DNA from: Microstegium vimineum
Taxonomy: Eukaryota; Streptophyta; Magnoliopsida; Poales; Poaceae
Length of the DNA stretch: 64,000 nucleotides
NCBI GenBank assembly: GCA_022036555.1
Contig: CM039120.1
Coordinates: 23,154,227 to 23,218,226, forward strand
Direction of reading: 5' to 3'
Below, in pieces: positions 31,781-44,900 of the stretch (positions are counted from its first letter, which is position 1; each line of letters begins with the position of its first letter). The notes under the pieces are model-generated. The model worked only from the letters and a program-made list of their open reading frames with translations. It did not search any database and was not told where the DNA came from. Position numbers and translations under genes: made by a program.

Positions 31781-33490
31781 TCTGCTCAACAAAAATTTCT
31801 GCTACTATACTGTATTTGGCAAGAATATATGACTGATGTACAAACCGACATTGTGTCCATTCATTAGCTGATGATATGCTTAGTAGTTCACATGATACAA
31901 GTAATTAGTCTACTTGCCATTATATTGTTCAATGTTGACGAGGAAACCAAAATATATAGAGAAATTTGAAGAAACATACATATGTGAAAATATAGGGACA
32001 AAAGGCATTAACCTTTTCCATTATAATGTTAAACTTTCAAGACCAAAAAGTAGTAAGAACTAAATAAACCCTTATCCATTACAAGAACCCAAAATCAGTA
32101 GGTAGCACTAAACCTTCTCCATTCAAGATCACCCAACCTTACACAAATATCAAGCTAACCAGCACTATTCCTTGTCCATTTAGTGTCACGGATACAAAGC
32201 TAACCGATCTCCATATAACTGGTTAATGCTATGATAAAAGCAACACTTTGCTATCAAATCCTAAAATTCAAGAGCCCAAAAGATAAAGAACCGACTGGAC
32301 ATCTGCTTTTTAACACCGCCAAAAATGTTCTATAAACTACAGTAATTGAGTATTAAGATAAAGAACAGAAACATCACTTAAGAAAAAGACTAAAGAAAGC
32401 AAACATCCATCACTCATATCCAAATATTGTGAAGGAGACTAAAACTGGTTAAGAATATACAGGGTTGCCCAAACATTGATTTTTCTCAACTTAGTATTTA
32501 TACAGGGTTGCAGTCTACATTAAGTCAGAAAGAAGCTAATAATAATTCCCATTGATGCAATTTCTAAGAACATTAAAAATGTCTGAAAAAGAGGATACAG
32601 GTAAGTTGGCATAGCACCTCCAGGGACTCTCCCCCATTCCAGTCATATTTGAAGTGACTTTTTAATGCATTGCCCACGATCATGCAGCCAGAAAAATAAA
32701 GCAGATTAACAGCTTTTGTTTTTTCCTGTGCCACTTCCCTGTCTTGAAGTAGGAACAACAAGCTAGTACTTAGTCTATAGTTAACTTATAATTGACCAAA
32801 CAATTTCTTTCCATTTTTTTCCAACACCCCTGCTGATCTGAGGATGAATTATTGAGCTCAGCGGACAGCGGATGTTAGACCTCGCACACCTAAGTTCTTC
32901 TCCTTTTAAAATTTTCTTAACCAAGCTATGAAACACACATAATCGAATGAGAGTGGAAGAGACGGTCAAATTGAATTGTACATAGAGTCAAGAGTCGCAG
33001 CTGCTGGTGCACTGGGTCGTTCCAGATCTCGGACGCCATGCAACGACAGTGCCGCCAAGTCTCCTCGGCCACCAAGTCTCGACACGACGGTGGCACACAG
33101 CCTCTACCTACCCACGTGCTGAGGTCCCGGCGGCGGCGTTAACCCCCGCCAAGGCCCGTGCTTCGTCCTGGCGTCGGTGATAGGGAAGGAGGGAGAGATC
33201 AGAGATGGCGGCGGCGCAAGGCAGCGGCGAGCAACCAGGAGAGGCGCGTCGCGACTGCGATTTGGGGATGAGGTCGCCTGATGAGCAGATTGCGTGGGGC
33301 AGTTTTTTTTTCCGGATTTGCGGAACGGCAGCGTCTTGCACGCTGAGTCACGCGAAGCCGGGCGAATCAAGGAGAGGGACGGTTTGGTCCGGATGGACGG
33401 AATCAATCGGTATGTTTTATTGTATAGAGAATCTAACAAAGCCAAAAAGTATTAAATCGTATTCATGCGACTTTTCTAGATTTTATACCA
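31781..33490. other. Unassigned segment
   Basis: AT-rich to about 32950 with no credible coding frame and a loose recurrence of ACC(T/C)T(T/C)(T/A)CCATT phrases near 32010-32180. Then a GC-rich stretch at 33000-33390 could be the promoter/first-exon region of a lost or captured gene on either strand. A 113-codon minus-strand frame (33445-33104) there has no recognisable domain. I do not call a gene. Confidence 0.3.
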
Positions 33491-34690
33491 TTTAGCAAAG
33501 CTCATGCACGGAATCTGAAAAACAAAAACGAAATACACTTTTACAACTGGAAACCTGCATTTCCATAAAACTAATAAATGATATATATATGTAAATCATT
33601 GAGTCATGCAAATCTTTCATAAAAACCCGACGAAAAGCTTCTGCCTACTAGATGACCCTTTCTTCTTCGTTTGCATGAGAACGACGAGAACCGAGGGATT
33701 CAAGGACCGGGGAGAAGGGAGGAGGATGGCGACTGCCTTGCTGCAGGGAAGGGGAGGAGGTGCTGCAGCGCCGGCCTGTGGTGCAGGCAGGGCAGAGGCA
33801 ACGACAGCAAAGGGGCGCTGGCCAGCCTGGCTCCCCTTCTCGGCTAGGGAGGGCGAGCAAGGAGCAGGGAGGGAGAAGAGCTAGAGTGAGGGAGAGAGAG
33901 CTGAAGGAGAAAGGGGTGATGGGAGAGAAACGTTGAGGGATGAGGGAGTCGGCCCCTTTTTATTCCCTTCCTTCCTCACCAATTCCATTAATTACCACCA
34001 TAAAATTACTATTAATTACGGAACTACCACTAACATCGCATTTTTTTACTTTCCTCACCGTAAGTTGATTTGATCAATCGATTACACCGTTGCATAGAAC
34101 TCCTCGAGTAGAACAACTTTCCTTTAAGAACATCAACCAAATTCCAAAAGATTTTCGGGCCTTTGTTTCACTATCTTCGGAGCTGATTCAACTCTTGGTC
34201 CTTAAACGAAATTTGTTCCCCTCGACCAAATCTACAACTGTTCTATAAGGTGTGTCGACATGCGAGCACTCCACGTCGTTGGTCAACGCTAGTCAAAATC
34301 AACGTCGATTAAGTTGAGACTAGGGTTTTTGATATTTTTCGAGCATTTTCTCCACTGCTGCTCAACATGAACCTTTCACAACTTTTGTTGTAAAATTCAT
34401 CTGAAGTATTTTGGGTAAGGTTGTAAGACTTGGTTGAACTCGTATGATTATATCCACTTCTCAAAGCAACTCGGCAAAGATATTAGTCATCATTCCATGT
34501 GAATTTTTTATTCCAAAATTTATGAAACTTTTCCAACAGTCCATATAGATGGAAACAGAGATGAGGCATATGTAATAAACACCTTATCATTACTTCCCAA
34601 ATTATGAAATAGAGTCTCCGATTATCATTTGATCTGATATCTTTGGGCTCAGTCACTGTTTAACCCTTGGCAAACACCTGGGGTGTAACA
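33491..34690 (-). repeat. Possible gypsy LTR, minus strand
   Basis: The right edge CACCTGGGGTGTAACA is the reverse complement of TGTTACACCCCAGGTG, a typical gypsy LTR start. Inside are a GC-rich block (33700-33900) and an AT-rich tail with no ORF support. The left edge and target duplication were not found, so this is tentative. Confidence 0.35.
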
Positions 34691-34695
34691 TTAGC

Positions 34696-35690
34696 TAGGA
34701 GTAGCTGCCCCGAGATTCAAGAGGATGTGAGATACATCATCATCAACAACAACAACAATTATCGTCCACAACAAAATCAAGGATGGAATTAGCAACAAAG
34801 GCCCAACTACTCAGGTAACTACCAAGGTAATAATTTCAACTTACCACCCTTGAGAGAAATGATTACTAACCAAAATAAAGTTATTGACAACATGCCTAGA
34901 AAGATAGCTTCCAATGATAAAATTCTAGAAACCATCAATAATAGAATGGATAGCTTTACTTCTGTAATAAAAAGTCAAAATAACTTTAAAGATGATAGAA
35001 TCACACATATCTCAATTAGCAGCATCGGTTCCTATCATCGAGAAAGGTAAGATTTCGGGAAATCTCGAAGAATTAGAAACTATGAATCTTGTAGACATTT
35101 ATAATGCATGACATTTCTTCACCGCACCATTAAGAGCATGGAAGGATGACACCCTTCCAATGAAGAGAGGAGATTTAGGGAGACCTATCATCCCGATCTC
35201 CATTGGAGAGTACAGCTTTGAAAAAGTTGTCTGCAACCTTGGAGCAAGTGTCAACATTATGCCAAAGATAATTTATGAGAAGATTCATGGTGAATCATTG
35301 TTGTAAACAACCATGTGTTTACAGCTTGTAGATCAGACACTTTGCTACCCCATGGGAATTCTCGAAGATATCTACATTCGAGTTGGACACTCATATGTAC
35401 CAGTTGTCTTTGTTGTTGTAGAAACGGGTGGAAAAGGGAGATCACCTATCATCTTGGGATGCCTATTCTTGAGCACAACTAAAGCCATCATCTACACCAA
35501 AAGTGTGATGATCTACTTCACAATCAAGGATAAGAAGGACACATTCACTTTTGAAGCTTCTGCTCATCCTCCTACGTCGTACATTTATGAGGACACAACT
35601 GCTGCTAAAATGAAGAAGAACATCAAAAATAGGAGAAGGAAGAGTAAAGCTCAGCAACTGTTGACACTCCTAACGGAATTACCAGAGTGA
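34696..35690 (+). pseudogene. gag-pro: Family D Gag-Pro fragment 2
   Basis: Plus-strand remains of the Gag C-terminus (Asn-rich linker near 34740-34830, then PPLREMITNQNKVIDNMPRK) and protease. The protease segment has LGRPIIPISIG...CNLGASVNIMPK at 35175-35280, and after a TAA the frame 35313-35690 gives LVDQTLCYPMGILEDI and SPIILGCLFLSTTKA. As in fragment 1 the catalytic Asp of the motif is Asn (AAC). The frame is open to a TGA at 35688-35690, 6 bp before an oppositely oriented, decayed PBS. Gag's capsid domain is missing. Confidence 0.72.
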
Positions 35691-35696
35691 GAGATC

Positions 35697-35718
35697 CCTG
35701 ATAACGACGCTAGAAATG
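35697..35718 (-). other. Degenerate family D primer-binding site
   Basis: CCCTGATAACGACGCTAG on the plus strand, versus CCCTGGCAACGGCGCCAG at 51306-51323. The four differences are all G/A or C/T transitions. Confidence 0.55.
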
Positions 35719-35720
35719 TA

Positions 35721-37396
35721 GGGTCACATCTATAGCATCACTTAAGCTAGGTTGTCATCCCTAACATGAAACTAGACACATGACAGTATTATATATACTC
35801 ATGACACTTACTCTAAAGATATATATGAAAAGGTTATCCGTAAGTGCACAGCTAAATACACCCATTGTAGCACCTCACCTAGGAAAGTTCCAAGTAACGT
35901 TATTTATATTTTACCTTAGGAAGGATCTAGGAGGTAGGATAATGATAAGCTAATAAATGTTTATGCATACACACATATGATATGAGTTCCACTAGATTAT
36001 TACTCAAAACAGGGATTCAATATAATATGAGAAATATGATAAATGATCAAGATAGATAATGATATGTCTAGGATTATCTCAGTAGCCTTTCCACATATAG
36101 CACTAGCATTGACAAGAATAGAAGATTAAAAACTATCCCTATATTATTCTAATTATAAGTTATAATCTACTCTAATTAGTGCAATTATATCTAGTAATCA
36201 TGGATAATGTATATTTATGTATCTACCCAAGCGACCATCCCTAAGCCCGGCTGAGAACAGAGCACAACCATGACCCGAGACTTTAGCAGTCATGCACAGT
36301 CCTAAATTTGGGGAGTGGACTACAGAGGACACATCAGGAATATCACACCCATGATCTATCACATGGCCCGAAAAATAGGGGACATTCACAGATAAACAAT
36401 GTCTAAGCACCACGCTTACACTATGATTATCACCCACCCATTGATCTAATGAATGAGCGTTATACGAACATGAATAAAGACATTTATATAATTGATCTAT
36501 GCTAAATATATAATCAAAGTAGATGATAAGTATTATAACTAAGAATGTATAAAAAAGTATGTATGAAGTCATATCTAAACAATAAGATTAAACTAGATCT
36601 AGAATAAGAATTAGAACAAGAACTAGAAGAACAAAGATAAACAATGAAGAACTAGATGAATAATATTGTATTACAAGAGAGGATTACAAGGATTTACCGA
36701 GTCTCCTCGTGACTGATCTGGAATCCAAGCTAAGCTTGCCACCTCTAATTCTATTCTAATCTAGCTATGCTATATTGGTGGAGCTACAAGCTTATCCTTT
36801 CAAGGGACACCTCTTAACCTAAGTGGAACTAATTGATTGTAGATTGATTGTATGATTGGATTGAATGCCTTTGGGCGGTGTCTACCCTTCTATTTATATC
36901 CCAGGATAGGTGGATGAATCCTTGAATAGGCAATGTGGTACTAATTAATGTGTTGCACCTAATATCTACCGATGGGATGAACCGCGGCCTTAGGATCAAA
37001 CTGACCTTGACCAACGGCCAAGATTGCACCTTAATGTCGGTTGGAGGCAGTCGTACGAAGATGGGCCTCAACGGGCCTAGGCCCAGGCCGGCTGGCCTTA
37101 GGGTGGGGCCGACCGCCCCCTGGCAGGCTCTCAGCACCCGCCGCCTCGTGGAGTCTTCTTGCACCTTCTGGAGTCTTCCCACCCAGGTTTTCTAGTCCAA
37201 TACGCTAGATCCCAATCGGTTAGAGTTGTATCTTGATTGAAACTGTTGTTTTCCTATTTTAATCCATGCAAAGGAACAGTTCACCAAAACTATGGAATAT
37301 TGTTAGTTTAAACCCTATTTTATGTTGGTGATTGATTTTATACCCTTTTTATAGTTTAATTTACATATCTAATATAGTAGTTAATTACTATCAACA
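35721..37396 (-). repeat. Family D LTR, minus strand (about 1.68 kb)
   Basis: The right edge is TTGTTGATAG/CTATCAACAA next to a polypurine tract, so the LTR start (TGTTGATAGTAATTAAC on the minus strand) is certain. TATA box TATAAATAG at 36890-36898, with a GGCCGGC/CCTAGGC block upstream (37070-37100). The inner end adjoins a decayed PBS. Partner copy: 56029 onward on the plus strand. Confidence 0.75.
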
Positions 37397-37412
37397 AACT
37401 CCCCAAGCTTAA
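37397..37412 (-). other. Polypurine tract, family D minus copy
   Basis: AAGCTTGGGGAGTTTG on the minus strand, abutting the LTR. The plus copy has AAGTGTGGGAGAGTTT at 56014-56028. Confidence 0.7.
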
Positions 37413-40094
37413 CCTTTGCTAGTCCCTTAGCAAACCACTTGGTTGGATCAGGAGTTGCTACAATGCTTTCATGCCTTAAAAGTACACATGCTTTGAAACA
37501 AAAATTCTCTTCTGGATTGAATTAAATTTATTCTAACTTCAAACTTACCCATATTACCTTCAACCATGGGGCTTATAACCTTCACTTTGGTCTTGAGCAA
37601 TTGAAAAGCAGAATGATAGAGTTAAGCATTATGTATCAAGCTCTCCACTTACCTTCATCCTGGAGTTTTTGCAAAGTTTTTGAAATAATACTCAAAGTTT
37701 CTATTGTATGACCCTCTCAAATCTCTCAATATGTGGTATTTGTGGATCCTCTCCAAGGCAATAATGGTGGCATGCCTTCTCTCTTCTCTTAGAATATCTA
37801 GTATTTTTGGAACATGCAAAGTATCATTATGCCTTTTCTCTCTCACCCTATAACTAATAGGCAATATATGGAGCTCATAGGTGCGGAGAAACAACACATA
37901 CATACATGCAAAGCATATATTGTAAAGTCAAATAATGGATCCAAAGAAATAGGGCATACAATCAGATCAAGATGTTCATGTGTGATAAATAAGGGTGAAT
38001 AGTGATGGGGATATGGTGTATAATGGATATATAAAGGTGTATGGTGGAAACCTAATTCAACTTTGCTCCTTAAATATATATGTATACATCTATCTTTTGG
38101 AATTTGAAATTTTGAGAGGAATTAGGCTTGCTTTTTTTAGAGAGGCGGTCATCTAAGTACCCATTGTTTTGGTAGGACACTTGACAATATTTTACTCTTT
38201 TTTATTTCTCTTTTTTCACGGCCCCAAGCCTCTTTCTATAATAAAGCTATTGAGAGATAAAAACAAGGGAAACACTTGGAGCAGATATAGCTAGGTTAAG
38301 AATGAAATATGTGGATAGGTGTGAAAACTGAGAAATAAATATTTTTGGTTGCTCACTCCGAGGGTAGGAGTAGAACATTTTCTGGTGGATCTGAATGGCG
38401 AATATGCGGATGCGCACCTCCGGGATAGAAGTAGCATATATGGGTATATAGGTATATAGGTGGAGTGTACGTGATCTTGATTTCAAAAGAATGACAAGTC
38501 TCTAGGGGTCAACAAAGCTTGACAAAACTCAATGCAAACTCTAAGTAGTAAATATAATATGTAAGGTTTTCCTAATCTACTAGGCATGTATATATGGCTA
38601 TAGTAGAAATTCAAACTATCGTCATACAGAAACTTATCATGTAAGGTTTTCAATTTTCAAAAGATAAATTCTCCAAAATTCAAGTATTGCTAGGAACAAG
38701 ATAAATAGTAGCTAAAACTTTTTCATACCATACCAATCAACTACCTAGACTTAGCTCAAACATTCGCAATCCACGGGTTTCAGGTTTAGAGCAAATCTTA
38801 TGTCAAAACAGTCATATTTAAAACTCGGGAGAATTCAAGGCTGAAAACTAGGTACTTGAAAGGAATTACGGCAGAGCGACTATTCATCATTTCTATATAA
38901 TATTTTACATAGCTCAATTAATTAGGCAAAGCAACTTGTAATCTCTCTTGTATTTTTTCATTACTTAAACTTATTCAAACCTAATATTTAACTAATATAT
39001 AGATAAAAGATAGATAATATTAATAACCCATATAGATAATAGTATAATAATTCATTTAATAATAGTATAAATATATTTATATATAACTCTGCATATATTA
39101 ATAATTATAATCATGTATATAAATCGTATATTTGTATAATAATGATTCCCATATAATATTTATGTGATAATATTTATAATTTTTATAATATATAATAACC
39201 GGATACGTGTAGGGGTTGCTTCCCCCAAGCTGGATGTTGATGTAGTCGTTCATCTTGACAATGGTAGATGTACTTCACTTCCTATGAGACTTCAAAGATT
39301 AATAGTTGAGGTAGTAGTATTGTCAAAGTGGACGAAGTCATCTAGTCATGTCTCGCCTTTCCAAATCTTGCTAAACTCAAATAGACAACAAAGCTCGTGG
39401 AATAGATTAAGCGTTAACGATAAACCATCTATGCCTTGTTTATCTAGAGTCTTATGAAATTCGAATATTCAAATATTTTTTTTGGATTTTTTTCAATTTC
39501 AATATGCAAATGACTAATGCAATATTTTTTGTGCCTCCACAGTAAACAGTTGGAAGACTATTCACATAGGGCTTAAAGATTTTTCTTTTTATGATGCAAT
39601 GCAAGAATAAAAATGTTGTGATAATTATGTAATGGAGGATATTAAAGCACCAGAAATGCCTATGAGTGAATATGCAAAAATGCAACTAATGCAATGCGGA
39701 AACTAAATATGCAGATAACTTACCGAGTTTACCTTTTGGTTGAGGTTCAGAGATTCGAGTCCGTCGAACCGGACATCTCTTCTGGTTCAATTATATTGAG
39801 GAGCATTGTCCAATCCTGGTGAGAACTTGGATGTTTGCTCATCTCATATTAATGCTTCTGATGGTGTCTCTTCCTTCTTCCATTCCTTCTTTGTCTAAGA
39901 TCTTACTTCCTGGAGTTCACTGGTTTGGGGTTCTGCTTCTTCTTCACTGGGGAATACATCCTCTATTGGTGGTATGGCTTGACTGTGAGGAGAACTCTTA
40001 TCTTCATTATTGGGTTGATCTTCAAATCTTGTTACTTTGCCTGGATAGTCTGCCCATCCATCCTTGGTGGCTTGTTTGTTTTGGCGTTGGGAGT
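37413..40094 (-). other. Long non-coding 3' region of family D
   Basis: About 2.7 kb between the protease remnant and the PPT with no pol coding, very AT-rich at 38990-39190. It matches in reverse the segment flanking the solo Copia LTR (53216-53580, 55393-56013), for example GTCCTACCAAAACAATGG near 38160. The family therefore appears to be Gag-Pro only with a long non-coding tail, which suggests a non-autonomous element. Confidence 0.6.
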
Positions 40095-40330
40095 GACATC
40101 TCCTTGACCTAGTCTTTTTGGGTTTCTCATAAGTGGTAGAGTTATTAAAGTAACAACGTACCTTCTGTTCATGGAACTAGAAGTGGATCTCTCCTGATTT
40201 CATGGAGATGATTGCGCTAGTGGTGTTGAGGAAAGATCTTCCTAGAATGAGGTGGATATCGTATTCATCTCCCATATCTAGAACCATGAAGTCGGTGGGA
40301 ACATAGTGACCTCTGATGTTGAGTGTTGAC
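40095..40330 (-). pseudogene. pro: Family D protease C-terminal fragment
   Basis: Minus-strand frame reading HYVPTDFMVLDMGDEYDIHLILGRSFLNTTSAII, the flap and LILGR region of a gypsy protease, followed by SGEIHF and an in-frame TAG at 40177-40179, then KVRCYF. The active-site part upstream is replaced by element E at about 40330-40388. Confidence 0.6.
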
Positions 40331-40387
40331 CATAACGTCCTTTACTATTCCCTCCGGAAATCAGAATGATTGGTCCGCCAACTCTAG

Positions 40388-43300
40388 CTACATATATGTC
40401 TTGAACTGAGATACATGGAACACTGGAAAGATAGAACTCATCTCTGGGGGTAATTGTACTTGGTAAGCCACTTTACCTTTCCTTGCAATGATCTGATAAG
40501 GTCCAACATATCGGGGTGCTAACTTCTTCTTAACTCCAAAGCGACGAACGCCTCTCATTGGTGATACCTTAAGATATACATAATCACCAACTTGAAACTC
40601 CAAAGGTCTCCTCCTTTGATCTGCGTAACCTTTCTGTCGAGATTGAGCTGCCTTGATATGTTGTTGAACAGTGCGGACTATTTCTTCTGCTTCCTTCACA
40701 TAGTCCATACCATAGAATCCCTTATCTCCTGATTCAATCCAATTGATAGGGGTTCTACACTTGCGTCCATACAAAGCATCGAACGGTGCCATCTTAATGC
40801 TTTCTTGGTAACTGTTGTTATAAGAAAACTCCGCCAAAGGTAACCATTTCTCCCATGATCCTTTTGCTGATACAACACATGCTCTCAACATGTCTTCCAA
40901 CACTTGATTCACTCGTTCCGTTTGTCCGTCTGTTTGAGGGTGATAAGCGGAACTTCGAATCAACTTTGTTCCCAACTCCTTATGTAACTGCTCCCAAAAA
41001 CGAGCGATAAACTGTGATCCTCTATCGGATATGATGGTCTTAGGAATACCATGCAACCTTAAGATATTCTGAACATAAAGCTCAGCATACTGATGTGGTC
41101 GATGTGTAACTTTGACTGGTATGAAGTGAGCGACCTTTGTCAAGCGATCAACAATAACCCATATAGAGTCATTTCCTTTCTGAGTAGCAGGTAAACCTGT
41201 GATGAAATCCATACTGATATCTTCCCACTTCCACTCAGGTATAGAAAGAGGTTGTAACAACCCGGCAGGTTTCAGGTGTACTGCCTTGATGCAACAACAC
41301 GTATCACACTTTGCGACATACTCTGCGATATCCAACTTCATCTTAGACCACCAAAACCTTGTCCTCAGGTCTTGATACATCTTACTGCTACCTAGGTGGA
41401 TTGATAACTTTGAGTTATGTGCCTCATTGAGAATCCTTTCTCGCAAGACTTGATCCTTAGGTACTACCAAATGCTGATTGAACCATAGGACTCCTTTCTG
41501 ATCCACTTTGTAATTCAGAGATTCACTGGTTTCCAACCTTTGTTTGATTTGCACAAGCTCTTTGTCCGATTTCTGTCCTTCAATAACATCACTATCCAAA
41601 GTACACTGGATAACAATATTATTTATGACCGAAGGGTGCATTAGATCAAAACCATCTTCTAACAAGGGTTGCAACAAGTTGCAATGAGATTTGCGGCTCA
41701 AAGCATCTGCTACAACATTTGCTTTTCCGGGATGATAATGCACTTCCAAGTTATAATCCTTGATTAACTCCAACCATCTTCTCTGCCTCATATTCAATTC
41801 AGACTGGGTAAACAAGTACTTCAAACTTTTATGATCCGTGAAGATGTGGCACAGATTACCCATCAAGTAATGCCGCCATATCTTCAGAGCATGCACTACT
41901 GCTGCTAACTCCAAGTCATGGGTCGGGTAATTCTCCTCATGAGATCGGAGTTGTCGTGAGGCATAGGCAATGACTCTTCCATTCTGCATCATCACACATC
42001 CTAATCCAATAGTTGATGCATCACAAAACACATCAAAAGGTTCCTCCAAATTTGGTTGTGCCAAAACTGGTGCAGTTGTCAACAGTGTCCGCAAGGTACG
42101 GAACGCTGTTTCACAACCTGCGCTCCATTCAAACTTCTTGTTTTTCTGTGTTAACCTTGTCATAGGTTTAGCTATCTTAGAAAAGTCCGGGATAAAACGA
42201 CGGTAGTATCCGGCCAATCCTAAAAAGTTGTGAACCTCATGCACGTTAACGGGTGCTTTCCAATTCATAACTTCTTGCACCTTTGAGGGATCCACTGAGA
42301 TACCCTCCGCTAATAAGATATGACCCAGAAAAGGTACTTTGGTCAACCAAAACTCACACTTGCTAAACTTGGCATAAAGCTTATGCTCTCTTAACCGTTT
42401 CAGCACTACTCGCAGGTGTTCTGCGTGATCCTTCTCATTCTCCGAATACACCAGGATGTCATCGATGAAAACTACCACAAACTTATCCAACTCTTGCATG
42501 AACACGGAGTTCATCAAGTACATGAAATGCGCAGGCGCATTTGTCAATCCAAAAGACATCACTAGATATTCAAAGAGACCGTATCTTGTGGAGAAAGCGG
42601 TCTTAGGTACATCTTCCTTTCTGATCTTAATCTGATGATAACCAGACCGTAGATCTATCTTGGAGAACACTTTAGCTTTAGACAACTGATCAAACAACAA
42701 ATCAATCCGCGGCAACGGATATTTGTTTTTGATGGTAAATGCATTGAGAGGGCGATAATCCACGCACATCCTTAAGGTTTTATCCTTCTTTTTCACAAAG
42801 ATGGCGGGACATCCCCAAGGTGAACAACTCGGTCGGATCAAACCTTTTTCCAGCAACTCCTGGAGTTGTTTCTTGAGTTCTGCTAACTCATTGGGTGGCA
42901 TCCTATATGGTCTCCTGGATATAGGTGTTGTTCCTGGAGCTAGCTCTATAGCAAACTCGACATCTCGATCTGGAGGTAACCCTGGAAGATCATCAGGAAA
43001 CACATCCGGAAACTCACACACTACAGGAATCTTATCCAACAACTCTGCAGTGATAGCAAACATAACTCCAAGCTGATTGGGATTCTTAGGTAAGAAGATT
43101 CCAAAGGTAACTCCATTCCACGGGTTGGTGATAGATACTGCTCGTTGGGCGATATCTAGATGCACTTTCCAAGCTTTCATCCATTCCATACCAAGGATTA
43201 CATCTAGACCTAGCTCAGGTATTACGATGAGGTTGACATGTATCGATGCCGCCCCCATGGTAATTTCTACATCCTTTACCATCTTACGAGTATATAATAC

Positions 43301-44593
43301 AGCTCCTGCTGCACAAATCTGATACTCCTTTTCCAATTCTACCACCTTCTGTTGACTTCGCAACACAAAATTCCCACTAACGAATGAATGCGATGCTCCA
43401 GAATCAAACAAGATAACTGTAGGACATTGATTAACAAGAAACGTACCAGCTGTGATGGGCTCACCTTCTAGTACTTCCTCCAAGGTGGTATGATGAACAT
43501 TTCCTGTGCGAGGCTGCTGGGGATAGCTGAACTGCCTTCTGGGCTTTGTGCAGAAGCGAAATAGGTGACCTGTTTGTCCGCAGTTGAAGCACGGTCCTAC
43601 CACAGATGGCGTCTTTTGACTTCCAGCTGCAGGTGTTGCGGCTTTTCCCTTATTCTGCGACAGGGGTGCAGTGAAGGGTCTCTGGTATGCGGGACGAGCA
43701 CGAGCATTGGTCATCTTCCCTTGAGGTGGTCGGAAACATGCACCAACTTGTGGTGGATGAAACACTGGCCTTGAAGCACTAGGACCCCGATTCTGGTGGG
43801 ATCCTCCCTCTGGGATGCGACATCGCGTTTCTGTGAGCAACCTGTTGTCATTGGTCTCTTGGTTCAAGCAGTCGCTGATGAAATCACTGAAAGTGATACG
43901 GTGACTGTTTCCCATCTTGGACAGAAGAGCGGTGTTCATGCCTCTCTTGAAGCTGGCAATCTTCTTGGCTTCAGTGTTGACAAAGTCACTGGCATAGCGA
44001 GCCAACCTGTTGAAACTACTGAGGTACTCTGTCACTGTTCTGGTACCCTGGGATAACCGCATGAACTCTGTAAGCTTCATCTCCATCACACCGTCTGGGA
44101 TGTAGTGACGGCGCATAGCTGTGGAGAACAACTCCCATGTAACTGCAGTACCGGCAGGCAAGTTATCACGGTACTGGGACCACCAGATACTTGCTGGTCC
44201 TTCCAGCCTGTGCGCGGCATACTCCGTCTTCAACTCGTCCGTTAGACGTAGAAGCCTAAACTTCTGTGTCATGGAGTGCAGCCATTCATCTGCCTCCAGC
44301 GGTTCAGAAGCTTCCTTGAAGATAAGAGGGCGAGTGTCCATAAAATCCTTATAAGAACTGTACTAATTAGGTGCGGCCCCCTGCTGTTGCCTATGCTGCT
44401 GAGCTGTGTTGGCAGCGATGTTGCGCAATGTTTCATTCATCTGCCTTTGCATCTCTTCGACACTTCTTTGGCTAAACAAGAACTGGCCAAAGAACGCTTC
44501 CGGTGTCATTGCAGGTGGTGGTGGTGGTGGCAAGTCCTCTCTCTGGGATACCTCTCCATCACCCCGGTTGGTGCGACGAGTATTAGCTGTCAT
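40388..44593 (-). pseudogene. gag-pol: Element E chromovirus-like Gag-Pol with one amber stop
   Basis: A single 1402-codon frame encoding capsid, protease, RT, RNase H and integrase of a Ty3/gypsy element of the Tekay/Del-like type (inferred from motif style). It begins MTANTRRTNRGD; a TAG at 44363-44365 splits it after 76 codons and the rest (1317 codons from 44341) is open. In the larger part: Gag ...ADEWLHSM..., CCHC knuckle CFNCGQTGHLFRFC (near residue 250), protease LFDSGASHSF (near 310), RT with FIDD, RNase H FCDAS, integrase HHCC then D...DRGSQF...E. It stops at HVSQFKTYM, where a chromodomain and 3' end would normally follow; both are missing and family D sequence begins. One nonsense codon and a lost 3' end make this copy inactive. 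Confidence 0.85.
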
Positions 44594-44900
44594 CTGTATA
44601 GCCCATTAACAAGCAACAATTAGGTGATGCTATATTGAACCAATGAATAAATACCATGTTGTACAAAATGTAACATTAAGCACACGACCAAATATAATTA
44701 TTCATCTTTCCACATAACATCACAGAATTAATTGCCCATCATAAACATACAAATAACATTCCAAATTCGTCGCCAGAACAACGCCTGGACTTAAATTCCA
44801 TATTCGGCTTACACATCCGAAGATCCAAATTTAACAGAGTCTTAAACAACACCAAGATACAAAAGCTCCTTGCGCGGAAGATCAACTCCTAATCTAACGC
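44594..44900 (-). other. Spacer between ORF0 and gag of element E
   Basis: About 300 bp AT-rich sequence with no frame. It contains no recognisable splice or IRES-like feature that I can support. Confidence 0.4.

Noticed and set aside
33104..33445. 113-codon minus-strand ORF in a GC-rich patch
   Set aside because: Low complexity (Pro/Ser/Arg) with no domain. An overlapping ORF of similar length exists on the other strand. Looks like composition, not coding.
33491..33497. TTAGC at the left as a target duplication for the LTR ending at 34690
   Set aside because: The next bases are AAAGC, not TG, so it cannot be the LTR start; the match is likely chance.
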